Shown here: in pieces, positions 14,111-21,659 of the stretch | Position numbering within the stretch: the stretch's first letter is position 1 | Layout of the letters: each line of letters starts with the position of its first letter | From: Pseudomonadota bacterium | Lineage (GTDB): Bacteria; Pseudomonadota; Gammaproteobacteria; Xanthomonadales; Xanthomonadaceae | Length of the DNA stretch: 22,420 nt | Direction of reading: 5' to 3' | NCBI GenBank assembly: GCA_023392975.1 | Contig: JAEWNA010000365.1 | Span: forward strand, 1 to 22,420 | Notes under the pieces: model-generated | Seen by the model: only the letters and a program-made list of their open reading frames with translations | Told to the model about the DNA's origin: nothing | Database searches by the model: none | Program-made: the position numbers and the translations under genes

Positions 14111-14535
14111 TGTCCGGCACCATCCACGCCGATGCCGCGCCGAAGCCGGTCGGCCATTACCCGCATGCGCGCCGGGTCGGCGAGCTGCTGTTCCTCTCCG
14201 GCATCGGCCCGCGCGACCCGCTCGGCAACGGCATCCCGGGCAACGTCCACGATGCCGAGGGTCGGCTGATCGCCTACGACATCGAGGCGCAGACCCGCGC
14301 CGTGTTCGCGAACGTGCGCACCGTGCTCGAGGCCAGCGGCGCGCGCTGGGAGGATCTGGTCGACGTGACCGTCTACCTCACCGACATGGCCCGCGACTTC
14401 CCGGCCTACAACGCGATCTGGGCCGAACATTTCCCGGACCCGGCCTCCGCGCCCTGCCGCACCACGCTGGGCATCGTCGCGCTGCCGACACCGATCGCGA
14501 TCGAACTGAAGTGCGTCGCCGCGCCGAAGGAGTGA
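14110..14535 (+). CDS. RidA-family protein, probable 2-aminomuconate deaminase
   Basis: The 141-residue protein belongs to the RidA/YjgF/Rid superfamily. Arg117 (in CRTTLGIVAL) and Glu132 (in IAIELK) are 15 residues apart, as are Arg105 and Glu120 of E. coli RidA. The family block FANVRTVLEASGARWEDLVDVTVYLTDM is clear. In the 2-nitrobenzoate (nba) and kynurenine meta-pathways, 2-aminomuconate deaminase is a protein of this superfamily. The gene sits between the semialdehyde dehydrogenase and 3-hydroxyanthranilate dioxygenase genes, so it should hydrolyse 2-aminomuconate to 4-oxalocrotonate and ammonia (NbaF/AmnD role). It overlaps the carbonic anhydrase gene by one base. General enamine/imine deaminase activity is the fallback reading. 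Confidence 0.88.
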   Translation: MSGTIHADAAPKPVGHYPHARRVGELLFLSGIGPRDPLGNGIPGNVHDAEGRLIAYDIEAQTRAVFANVRTVLEASGARWEDLVDVTVYLTDMARDFPAYNAIWAEHFPDPASAPCRTTLGIVALPTPIAIELKCVAAPKE

Positions 14536-14537
14536 GC

Positions 14538-15101
14538 ATGCTGCCCAATCCCGTGAACCTGCAGGCCTGGATCGACGAACATCGCCACCTGCTCAAGCCG
14601 CCGGTCGGCAACAAGTGCATCGTCGACGGCGACTTCATCGTGATGATCGTCGGCGGCCCCAACGCGCGCACCGACTACCACTTCGAGGAAGGCCCGGAAT
14701 GGTTCTTCCAGCTCGAGGGCGAGATGGTGCTGCGGATCCAGGAGGACGATGCGTCCGGAAACCGCGTCCCGCGCGACATCCCGATCAAGGCCGGCGAGAC
14801 CTTCTACCTGCCGCCGCGCGTGCCGCATTCGCCGCAGCGCATGCCGGGATCGGTCGGGCTGGTGATGGAGCGCAAGCGCCTCGCCCACGAAGACGACGCG
14901 CTGATGTGGTTCTGCGTCGAATGCAACCACAAGCTCTACGAAGAATTCTTCCACCTCGTCGACATCGAACAGGATTTCTTCCGCGTCTTCGAACGCTTCT
15001 ACCGCGACGACGCGCTGCGCACCTGCACGCAGTGCGGCACGCTCAATCCGCGGCCGTCGCGCTACGAGCTGGCCGCGGACTCCGAAGCGGACATCACCTG
15101 A
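14538..15101 (+). CDS. nbaC: 3-hydroxyanthranilate 3,4-dioxygenase
   Basis: The 187-residue cupin opens the ring of 3-hydroxyanthranilate to ACMS. The iron ligands are His48, Glu54 (in DYHFEEGPEWF) and His97 (in PHSPQR). The C-terminus carries the second, rubredoxin-like metal site of bacterial enzymes: Cys126-x2-Cys129 and Cys163-x2-Cys166. It is slightly longer than the approximately 174-residue Cupriavidus enzyme. The ATG at 14538 has AAGGAG just upstream, inside the end of the preceding gene, with only 2 bases between stop and start. The product feeds the ACMS decarboxylase encoded two genes downstream, or cyclises spontaneously to quinolinate for NAD synthesis. Confidence 0.95.
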   Translation: MLPNPVNLQAWIDEHRHLLKPPVGNKCIVDGDFIVMIVGGPNARTDYHFEEGPEWFFQLEGEMVLRIQEDDASGNRVPRDIPIKAGETFYLPPRVPHSPQRMPGSVGLVMERKRLAHEDDALMWFCVECNHKLYEEFFHLVDIEQDFFRVFERFYRDDALRTCTQCGTLNPRPSRYELAADSEADIT

Positions 15102-15127
15102 GTCGCGCTCTTTCATCCTTTGCCCCG

Positions 15128-15652
15128 ATGCCCATGAACAGATCCTTCCTGCCATCGACATGCCTGGCCCTGTTCGTCCTGTTCGCGATGCTGTCAGGCA
15201 AGGAAGCGCATGCCGGCGATGGCGACCAGGCACGATTTCATCTGTCATCGGTGGCGTTGCTCATGCCGGACGCATTGATAGGCAAGCGGATCGCCATCGA
15301 CGACATCGTTTCGCTGACCGATAGCATCGTTGCCGAAACCAATGTCTGGGCCGCCGGCCTCGATGCGGCGCAACCGGCAGACGACTGCACTATCTTCGTC
15401 GCGGTGCGCCCGGGCCGCCGCCTGAAAACGTGGACATCGTGCCGCTCGTTCGATGGCGGCGCGCTGGATGCGCATGTCGCGCGCACCGTGAACGGAGACA
15501 GGATCCCGACGGCCAAAGGCTTGGTCCTCTACTCGATCCACGGGAAAAGCGCGGATCGGCAAGCGTTTCCCGAGGAATGGAAGGCGGCGCTCGACGGAAA
15601 GGAATCCGAGGTCATGATGACCACGATCGTCGACAAGGTGTGGCCGGAGTAA
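15128..15652 (+). CDS. Secreted protein of unknown function inside the kynurenine operon
   Basis: The frame codes for 174 residues from ATG 15128, or 172 from ATG 15134; neither has a good ribosome binding site. The start MNRSFLPSTCLALFVLFAML is a signal peptide with likely cleavage after AHA. The mature protein of about 145 residues has two cysteines (DDCTIF and TSCRSF), a possible disulfide, and alternating strands and helices ending IVDKVWPE. I do not recognise the family. It stands out from its neighbours: by eye it has lower GC and uses codons rare nearby (TTG, TTT, TCA, ATA). That suggests later insertion between two pathway genes whose enzymes are cytoplasmic. Its last codons contain the ribosome binding site of the next gene, 7 bases downstream. 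Confidence 0.7.
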   Translation: MPMNRSFLPSTCLALFVLFAMLSGKEAHAGDGDQARFHLSSVALLMPDALIGKRIAIDDIVSLTDSIVAETNVWAAGLDAAQPADDCTIFVAVRPGRRLKTWTSCRSFDGGALDAHVARTVNGDRIPTAKGLVLYSIHGKSADRQAFPEEWKAALDGKESEVMMTTIVDKVWPE

Positions 15653-15659
15653 GACGCCG

Positions 15660-16670
15660 ATGCTGAAGATCGACACCCATGCCCATTACCTGCCCCGCGA
15701 ATGGCCGGACCTCGCCGCGAAGTACGGCGACATCCGCTTCCCGGTGATCCACCACGGCGACGACGGGCGTTCGCGCATCTACAAGGACGGCAAGTTCTTC
15801 CGCGAGATCTGGCCCAAGACCTGGGACCCGAAGATCCGCATCGACGAATTCGCCGGGTTCGGCGTGCAGGTACAAGTGATCAGCACCGTGCCGGTGATGT
15901 TCAGCTACTGGGCCAAGCCGCAGCATGCGCACGACCTGCACCAGGCGCTCAACGACCACATGGCCGAGGCGCTGCGCGAGCATCCGCGCCACTACGCCGG
16001 CATCGGCACGGTCCCGCTGCAGTCGCTGCGGCTGGCGATCCAGGAGCTCGAGCGCTGCATGGACCAACTCGGCCTGCAGGGTGTGCAGATCGGCTCGCAC
16101 GTCAACGCCTGGAACCTCGACGCGCCGGAGCTGTTCGACTTCTTCCAGGCGGCCAGCGAACTCGGCGCCGCGATCCTCGTCCACCCGTGGGATATGATGG
16201 GCAGCGAGTCGATGCCGAAATACTGGCTGCCCTGGCTGGTCGGCATGCCTGCGGAGCAGTCGCGCGCCGCCTGTTGCCTGATCTTCGGCGGCGTGCTGGA
16301 ACGTCTGCCGAAGCTGAAGGTCTGTCTCGCCCACGGCGGCGGCAGTTTCCCGTACACCATTGGCCGCATCGAACATGGCTTCGACATGCGGCCCGATCTC
16401 GTCGCCACCGACAATTTCCGCAACCCGCGCGAATACCTGTCGCGGCTGTACTTCGATTCCTGGGTCGCCGATCCTCGCGCCCTGCGCTACCTGATCGACA
16501 CCTGCGGCGTCGACCGGATCATGCTCGGCACCGACTACCCGTTCCCGCTGGGAGAACAGACGCCGGGCGCCGGCATCGCCGCGCTCGGTCTGGATGCCGT
16601 GCAGGAAGCGCGGCTCTACCACGGCACCGCGCTGGAATGGCTGGGGCTGCCGATGGCGAGGTTCGCGTGA
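15660..16670 (+). CDS. 2-amino-3-carboxymuconate-6-semialdehyde decarboxylase (ACMSD)
   Basis: The 336-residue protein is an amidohydrolase-superfamily decarboxylase. Zinc ligands are His7 and His9 (DTHAHY), His175 (VHPWD) and Asp292 (GTDYPFP), with the catalytic His225 in AHGGGSFP. The substrate-binding Arg in KFFREIWP also fits bacterial ACMSD (NbaD). It converts ACMS to 2-aminomuconate semialdehyde and CO2, drawing flux away from quinolinate and so away from NAD synthesis toward catabolism. The length matches the Pseudomonas enzyme. The ATG at 15660 has GGAG 10 bases upstream, and the stop overlaps the kynureninase GTG by 4 bases, indicating coupled translation. Confidence 0.95.
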   Translation: MLKIDTHAHYLPREWPDLAAKYGDIRFPVIHHGDDGRSRIYKDGKFFREIWPKTWDPKIRIDEFAGFGVQVQVISTVPVMFSYWAKPQHAHDLHQALNDHMAEALREHPRHYAGIGTVPLQSLRLAIQELERCMDQLGLQGVQIGSHVNAWNLDAPELFDFFQAASELGAAILVHPWDMMGSESMPKYWLPWLVGMPAEQSRAACCLIFGGVLERLPKLKVCLAHGGGSFPYTIGRIEHGFDMRPDLVATDNFRNPREYLSRLYFDSWVADPRALRYLIDTCGVDRIMLGTDYPFPLGEQTPGAGIAALGLDAVQEARLYHGTALEWLGLPMARFA

Positions 16671-17938
16671 CCACAGCTCCCTTCGATAGCGCCGAAACCG
16701 CGCAGCTTGACCTCGCGGATCCCTTGCGAGCCTTTCGCAACGATTTCCACATCCCGCGCCACGACGGTGCCGAGATGGCCTACTTCTGCGGCAACTCGCT
16801 GGGCCTGCAACCGAAGGGCGCGCGCGCCTGTGTCGACGAAGTGATGGACAAATGGGCCCGCGACGCGGTCGAGGGCCACTTCCGCGAACCCGCACCGTGG
16901 ATGCCGTACCACGCACTCGTCCGCGATGAACTGGCGAGGGTCGTCGGCGCGCAGCCATCCGAGGTGGTGGCGATGAACTCGCTCACCGCCAACCTGCACC
17001 TGATGATGGTGAGCTTCTACCGGCCGGTGCCGGGTCGCGACGCGATCCTGATCGAAGCGGGTGCGTTCCCGTCGGACCGCTACGCCGTCGAGTCGCAACT
17101 GCGCTTCCATGGCGTCGATCCGGCCACGAGTCTGATCGAAGTCGAACCGGACGCCGCCGACGGCACGCTCTCGATGACGGCGATCGAGCGCGCCATCGCC
17201 GCGCATCGCGACCGGCTCGCGCTGGTGCTGTGGCCCGGCGTGCAGTACCGCACCGGGCAGGCTTTCGACCTGCGCGAGATTGCGCGCCTCGGTCATGCTG
17301 CCGGCGCCGTCGTCGGTTTCGACCTCGCGCACGCGGTCGGCAACCTGCCGTTGCAGTTGCACGACAGCGACGCCGATTTCGCGGTGTGGTGCCATTACAA
17401 GTACATGAATTCCGGCCCGGGCGCGGTCGCCGGCTGTTTCGTGCACGAACGCCATGCGCACACCGATCGCCCACGCTTCGCCGGCTGGTGGGGCCACGAC
17501 CAGGCGTCGCGCTTCCGCATGGGGCCCGACTTCGTGCCCACGCCCGGCGCGGACGGCTGGCAGCTGAGCAACCCGCCGATCCTCGGCCTCGCACCTCTTC
17601 TCGCGTCACTCGACGTGTACGCGCGCGCGGGCATGCCGGCGCTGCGCGCGAAGTCGGAGCGGCTGACGGGCCATCTCGAAGCGCTGATCCGCACGCACCT
17701 GGCCGATACGCTGCAGATCCTCACCCCCGTCGACCCGGCGCAGCGCGGCTGCCAGCTCTCGCTGCGCGTCGCCGGCGGCCGCGAACGTGGGCGCGCGCTG
17801 TTCGAGTTCCTTGCGGCGCGCGGCGTACTTGGCGACTGGCGCGAACCGGATGTGATCCGGATCTCGCCTGCGCCGCTCTACAACACCTACGCCGATGTAC
17901 TGCGGTTCGTCCGCACCGTTATGGAGTGGCAGGCATGA
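16667..17938 (+). CDS. kynU: Kynureninase
   Basis: The 423-residue protein is a PLP enzyme of aminotransferase fold type I that cleaves kynurenine or 3-hydroxykynurenine to anthranilate or 3-hydroxyanthranilate plus alanine. Family landmarks are YFCGNSLGLQPKGA near the N-terminus, MNSLTANLHLMM (phosphate-binding region), VGFDLAHAVGN (cofactor Asp), and the Schiff-base Lys245 in CHYKYMNSGPG. The start is the GTG overlapping the ACMSD stop (GTGA); the conserved part begins about 15 residues later, which fits. In this string its main substrate should be 3-hydroxykynurenine from the monooxygenase encoded next, with which it overlaps by 4 bases. Confidence 0.96.
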   Translation: MTTAPFDSAETAQLDLADPLRAFRNDFHIPRHDGAEMAYFCGNSLGLQPKGARACVDEVMDKWARDAVEGHFREPAPWMPYHALVRDELARVVGAQPSEVVAMNSLTANLHLMMVSFYRPVPGRDAILIEAGAFPSDRYAVESQLRFHGVDPATSLIEVEPDAADGTLSMTAIERAIAAHRDRLALVLWPGVQYRTGQAFDLREIARLGHAAGAVVGFDLAHAVGNLPLQLHDSDADFAVWCHYKYMNSGPGAVAGCFVHERHAHTDRPRFAGWWGHDQASRFRMGPDFVPTPGADGWQLSNPPILGLAPLLASLDVYARAGMPALRAKSERLTGHLEALIRTHLADTLQILTPVDPAQRGCQLSLRVAGGRERGRALFEFLAARGVLGDWREPDVIRISPAPLYNTYADVLRFVRTVMEWQA

Positions 17939-19296
17939 TCGCAATCGCGGATCGGCACATCACCCTCGTCGGCGCAGGCCTGGCCGGCGCCCTGCTCGCC
18001 ACCCTGCTCGCGCAGCGCGGCTGGCGCGTCGAACTGTTCGAACGCCGCGGCGACCCGCGCGTGCACGGCTACGCCGGCGGGCGCTCGATCAACCTCGCCC
18101 TCGCCGAACGCGGCCTCGACGCCCTGCGCGCCGCCGGCGTCGACGCCGACGTCATGAAGCAGGCGGTGATGATGCGCGGCCGCATGGTGCATTTCCGCGA
18201 AGGCGGCGAGCAACTGCAGCGCTACGGCCGCGACGACAGCGAAGTCATCTGGTCGATCAGCCGCGGCGACCTCAACATCGTGCTGCTCAATGCGGCCGAG
18301 GCCGCGGGGGTCGACCTCCACTTCGACCGCCGGCTCGAACGCGTGGATTTCGACGCCCGCATCGCCCATTTCGTCGGCGAACGCGAGGACATCGCTCGGC
18401 CGTTCCGGGCGCTGGTCGGCTGCGATGGCGCCGGCTCCAGCCTGCGCGCGGCGATGGCCGCGGTGTCCGATCTCGGCGAACGCATCGAGATCATGCCGCA
18501 CGGCTACAAGGAACTGGAGATCCCGCCGGCCGACGACGGCGGCTTCCGGATCGAGCCGAATGCGCTGCACATCTGGCCGCGCGGCGACTACATGTGCATC
18601 GCGCTGCCGAACGACGAACGCACCTTCACCGTCACCCTGTTCCTGCCCAGCGAAGGCCCGACCAGTTTCGCCAGCGTGCGCGATGGCGACGCCGCCGAAG
18701 CGCTGTTCGCCCGCGACTTCGCCGACGCGCTGCCGCTGATCCCGGAACTGAAGCACGACTTCGACGCCAACCCGACCGGCATGCTCGCCACGCTCTACCT
18801 CGACCGCTGGCGGCTGGACGGCCGCGCGGTGCTGGTCGGCGATGCGGCGCATGCGATGGTGCCGTTCCACGGCCAGGGCATGAACTGCGCGTTCGAGGAC
18901 TGCGTCGCCCTCGCCTCGCACCTGGAGGGCGATGTCGACACCGACACCGCGTTCGCCGCGTTCGAAGTCGAGCGCAAACCCGATGCCGCCGCGATCCAGG
19001 CGATGGCGCTGGAGAACTACCGCGAGATGAGCGATCGCGTCGACGATGCCGACTTCCTGCTGCAGCGCAAGCTCGAGCGCTTGCTCGCGGAACGCCATCC
19101 CGGCCGGTTCGTGCCGCGTTACGCGATGGTGTCGTTCATGCGCCTGCCGTACGCGACCGCGTTCGAGCGCGGACAGGTGCAGCGCGCGCTGCTGGTCGAG
19201 GCCACGCGCGGGCGCAGCGACCTCGACGATCTCGACTGGGATGCGCTCGACCATCGCGTGCGCGAGGCGCTGGCGCCGCTGCCGACGGAGGCCTGA
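17935..19296 (+). CDS. kmo: Kynurenine 3-monooxygenase
   Basis: The 453-residue flavoprotein hydroxylates kynurenine to 3-hydroxykynurenine using NADPH and O2. It has the N-terminal FAD dinucleotide-binding motif (GAGLAG, residues 13-18), the KMO signature AGGRSINLALAERG, and the second FAD motif GDAAHAMVPFHGQGMN with Asp303. The C-terminal region is close to bacterial KMO length (about 455-460) but shows no strong membrane helix, unlike the mitochondrial enzymes. The ATG overlaps the kynureninase stop (ATGA). Its stop is followed immediately, with no gap, by the GTG of sbcB, so the pathway genes run straight into an unrelated DNA repair gene. Confidence 0.96.
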   Translation: MIAIADRHITLVGAGLAGALLATLLAQRGWRVELFERRGDPRVHGYAGGRSINLALAERGLDALRAAGVDADVMKQAVMMRGRMVHFREGGEQLQRYGRDDSEVIWSISRGDLNIVLLNAAEAAGVDLHFDRRLERVDFDARIAHFVGEREDIARPFRALVGCDGAGSSLRAAMAAVSDLGERIEIMPHGYKELEIPPADDGGFRIEPNALHIWPRGDYMCIALPNDERTFTVTLFLPSEGPTSFASVRDGDAAEALFARDFADALPLIPELKHDFDANPTGMLATLYLDRWRLDGRAVLVGDAAHAMVPFHGQGMNCAFEDCVALASHLEGDVDTDTAFAAFEVERKPDAAAIQAMALENYREMSDRVDDADFLLQRKLERLLAERHPGRFVPRYAMVSFMRLPYATAFERGQVQRALLVEATRGRSDLDDLDWDALDHRVREALAPLPTEA

Positions 19297-20739
19297 GTGG
19301 CTGCGAGCTTCCTGTTCTACGACCTGGAAACCTTCGGCACCGACCCGCGACGCACGCGGATCGCCCAGTTCGCCGCGATCCGCACCGACGCGGCGCTGAA
19401 CCAGGTCGACGAGCCGTGGGACTTCCTCGTCAGACCGGCGGACGACCTGCTGCCCTCGCCCGGCGCGATGCTGGTCACCGGGATCACGCCGCAACAGGCG
19501 CTGCGCGAAGGCATGACCGAGGCGGAAGCATTCGCGCGCATCTTCGACGCGATGTCGACGCCGGAGACCTGCACGCTGGGCTACAACTCGCTGCGCTTCG
19601 ACGACGAGTTCGTGCGCCACGGCCTGTTCCGCAATTTCTTCGACCCCTACGAACGCGAGTGGCGCGGCGGCAATTCGCGCTGGGACCTGCTGGACGTGAT
19701 GCGGCTGGCGCACGCGCTGCGACCGGACGGCATCGTCTGGCCCAAGCGCGAGGACGGCGCGCCGTCGTTCAAGCTGGAGCACCTGGCCGAAGCGAATGGC
19801 GTGCGCGAGGGCGATGCGCACGAAGCACTGTCCGACGTGCGCGCGCTGATCGGCATGGCGCGCAAGCTGCGGTCTTCGCAGCCACGGCTCTGGGACTACG
19901 CGCTGAAGCTGCGCGACAAGCGTTTCGCCGCGCGGCTGCTGGACGTCGTCGCGATGACGCCGGTGCTGCACGTCTCGCAGCGCTTCCCGGCGACGCGGCT
20001 GTGTTCGGCAGCGGTGGCGCCGCTGGCGCGGCATCCGCGGATCGACAACCGGATCATCGTCTTCGACCTGCACGAGGACCCGGAACCGCTGCTGACGCTG
20101 GAGGCCGACGCCATCGCCGATCGGCTGTATACGCCGATCGCCGACTTGCCCGAGGGCGAGGCGCGGATCCCGCTGAAGGAAGTGCACCTCAACCGCAGCC
20201 CGATGCTGGTCGAGTGGGCGCATCTACGCGATGCGGACTTCGCGCGACTCGGCATCGATCCAGCGCTCGCGGAAGCGCGCGTGCAACGCCTGCGCGAGGC
20301 CGGCCCGGCACTGGCGGAGAAGCTGCGCCGCATCTACGCCGACCGCGACCGCTTCGAGCCGGGCGACGTCGATGGATCGCTCTACGACGGCTTCCTGCAG
20401 GATGCCGACAAGCGTCGGTTCGCCGAGGTTCGCGGCACGCCGCCGGAAGCGCTGGGATTGCGCGAATTCGGCTTCCAGGACAAACGTCTGCCGGAACTGC
20501 TGTTCCGCTACCGCGCCCGCAACTGGCCCGACACGCTGACCGCCGACGAACGCAAGCGCTGGGACACCTACCGCCACCAACGCCTGTACGAAGATCGCGG
20601 CGGGTCCGAATTCACCTTCGAGAGCCATCGCGCCGAACTCGCCGCGCTGCGCGCCGCGCATGCCGACAACGGCCGCGTGCTGGCGCTGCTCGACCAGGCC
20701 CAGGCATGGGCCGACGCCCTGGAGGCCGATCTCGCATGA
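19297..20739 (+). CDS. sbcB: Exodeoxyribonuclease I
   Basis: The 480-residue protein (E. coli SbcB is 475) is a 3'-5' single-strand DNA exonuclease of the DEDDh group, active in recombination and mismatch repair. Visible catalytic residues are Asp9 and Glu11 (FYDLETFGTDP), the Exo II region GYNSLRFDDEF, and His175 and Asp180 in DAHEALSDVRA, spaced as in E. coli His181/Asp186. The exonuclease, SH3-like and helical C-terminal parts are all present. The GTG at 19297 directly follows the kmo TGA, with GGAGG 8 bases upstream inside kmo. Co-transcription with kynurenine genes is probably incidental. Confidence 0.95.
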   Translation: MAASFLFYDLETFGTDPRRTRIAQFAAIRTDAALNQVDEPWDFLVRPADDLLPSPGAMLVTGITPQQALREGMTEAEAFARIFDAMSTPETCTLGYNSLRFDDEFVRHGLFRNFFDPYEREWRGGNSRWDLLDVMRLAHALRPDGIVWPKREDGAPSFKLEHLAEANGVREGDAHEALSDVRALIGMARKLRSSQPRLWDYALKLRDKRFAARLLDVVAMTPVLHVSQRFPATRLCSAAVAPLARHPRIDNRIIVFDLHEDPEPLLTLEADAIADRLYTPIADLPEGEARIPLKEVHLNRSPMLVEWAHLRDADFARLGIDPALAEARVQRLREAGPALAEKLRRIYADRDRFEPGDVDGSLYDGFLQDADKRRFAEVRGTPPEALGLREFGFQDKRLPELLFRYRARNWPDTLTADERKRWDTYRHQRLYEDRGGSEFTFESHRAELAALRAAHADNGRVLALLDQAQAWADALEADLA

Positions 20740-21422
20740 CCGCGTATTTCTCCGACCGCAGTTTCCGCTTCCTGCGCGCGCTCGCCCGCAACAACGACCG
20801 CACCTGGTTCCAGGACCACAAGGCCGATTACGAGGCCCACGTGCGCAAGCCGTTCCTGTCGCTGCTGACCGACCTGCAGGCACCGCTACGCGAGGTCAGC
20901 GAGCACTATCGTTCCGACCCGAAGACCGTCGGCGGCTCGCTGTTCCGGATCCATCGCGACACCCGCTTCAGCAACGACAAGGCGCCGTACAAGAACTGGC
21001 AGGGCGCGCGGCTGTTCCACGAACGCAGCAAGGAAGTGGAGGCGCCATCGTTCTACCTGCATCTGCAGCCCGGCCACTGCTTCATCGGCGCAGGCGTGTG
21101 GCATCCCGAGCCCGAGACGCTGCGCCGCATCCGCCAGTTCATCGTCGACAACCCCGGCAGTTGGGCCGCGGCGGCGCACGCGAAGCCGTTCCGCAAACGG
21201 TTCGACCTGGACGACAGCGAGATGCTGGTGCGCCCACCGCGCGGCTTCCCGGCGGATTTCCCGCACCTGGACGACCTGCGCCGCAAGAACCACGTGGCGA
21301 TCCGCGCCCTCGACGACGCGACGATGACCGGGCCGAAGCTGCTGTCCACGCTGGCGAAGGACCTGCAGCAGCTCGGACCGTTCGTCGACTACCTCTGCGC
21401 GGCGCTCGACCTCGAATTCTGA
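20736..21422 (+). CDS. DUF2461 family protein
   Basis: The 228-residue protein is a typical DUF2461 (TIGR02453-type) member. It has FLRALARNNDRTWFQDHKADYE near the N-terminus, FRIHRDTRFSNDKAPYKNW in the middle, FYLHLQPGHCFIGAGVWHPE after it and PRGFPADFPHLDDLRRKNH toward the end. The family is widespread in bacteria and some fungi and its biochemical role is unknown. Its ATG overlaps the sbcB stop (ATGA), so the two are translated together, making this the last gene of the plus-strand string that starts at 12007. There is no signal peptide or membrane segment. A 13-base tandem repeat begins shortly after its stop. Confidence 0.9.
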   Translation: MTAYFSDRSFRFLRALARNNDRTWFQDHKADYEAHVRKPFLSLLTDLQAPLREVSEHYRSDPKTVGGSLFRIHRDTRFSNDKAPYKNWQGARLFHERSKEVEAPSFYLHLQPGHCFIGAGVWHPEPETLRRIRQFIVDNPGSWAAAAHAKPFRKRFDLDDSEMLVRPPRGFPADFPHLDDLRRKNHVAIRALDDATMTGPKLLSTLAKDLQQLGPFVDYLCAALDLEF

Positions 21423-21429
21423 TCCGCCG

Positions 21430-21481
21430 GCCGAGATCACCCGCCGAGATCACCGACCGCGATCACCGGCCGCGATCGCCG
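21430..21481. repeat. Four 13-base tandem repeats after the DUF2461 gene
   Basis: The units are GCCGAGATCACCC, GCCGAGATCACCG, ACCGCGATCACCG and GCCGCGATCGCCG. GATC recurs at 21435, 21448, 21461 and 21474, an exact 13-base period. A degenerate fifth unit may follow. The array starts 7 bases after the stop at 21420-21422. Its last unit is one base different from a unit at 9780-9792. Confidence 0.7.
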
Positions 21482-21531
21482 GCGGCACCGACCGTTCGTC
21501 GCAGGGATCGCGGCGCTTGCCGCATTGCGAC

Positions 21532-21560
21532 ATGACACTGTCAATACGCCCCCGTATTCT
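21532..21560 (+). promoter_or_regulatory. Promoter with two palindromes ahead of the exported hydrolase
   Basis: ATGACA (21532-21537) and TATTCT (21555-21560) match the sigma-70 -35 and -10 consensus at five and four bases, with an ideal 17-base spacer. Two palindromes overlap it: TGACACTGTCA (21533-21543) covers the -35, and AATACGCCCCCGTATT (21543-21558) fills the spacer and enters the -10. These are good places for repressor binding. The start of transcription would lie near 21567, leaving a leader of about 93 bases. Confidence 0.45.
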
Positions 21561-21659
21561 CGGGCCAATGCCGTCGACAGGGGGCCGGCAGGACAGGATC
21601 GGCGTGGCCCACGGCCGCGTCTTCATGGAACCAGAAACCCAATCGAGGGGACAATCAAC

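Noticed and set aside
17887..20223. A 778-codon minus-strand frame opposite kmo and sbcB
   Set aside because: It is the antisense shadow of two well recognised enzymes.
17895..20735. Long plus-strand open frame preceding the DUF2461 start
   Set aside because: Only the part from 20736 has family similarity; the rest is an out-of-frame reading of kmo and sbcB.
12007..21422. A novel defence or mobile island
   Set aside because: The genes are recognisable metabolism and repair genes, and there is no integrase, transposase, tRNA edge or direct repeat.
21430..21481. A short CRISPR array
   Set aside because: The units are 13 bases in direct tandem with no spacers, and no cas genes are near.
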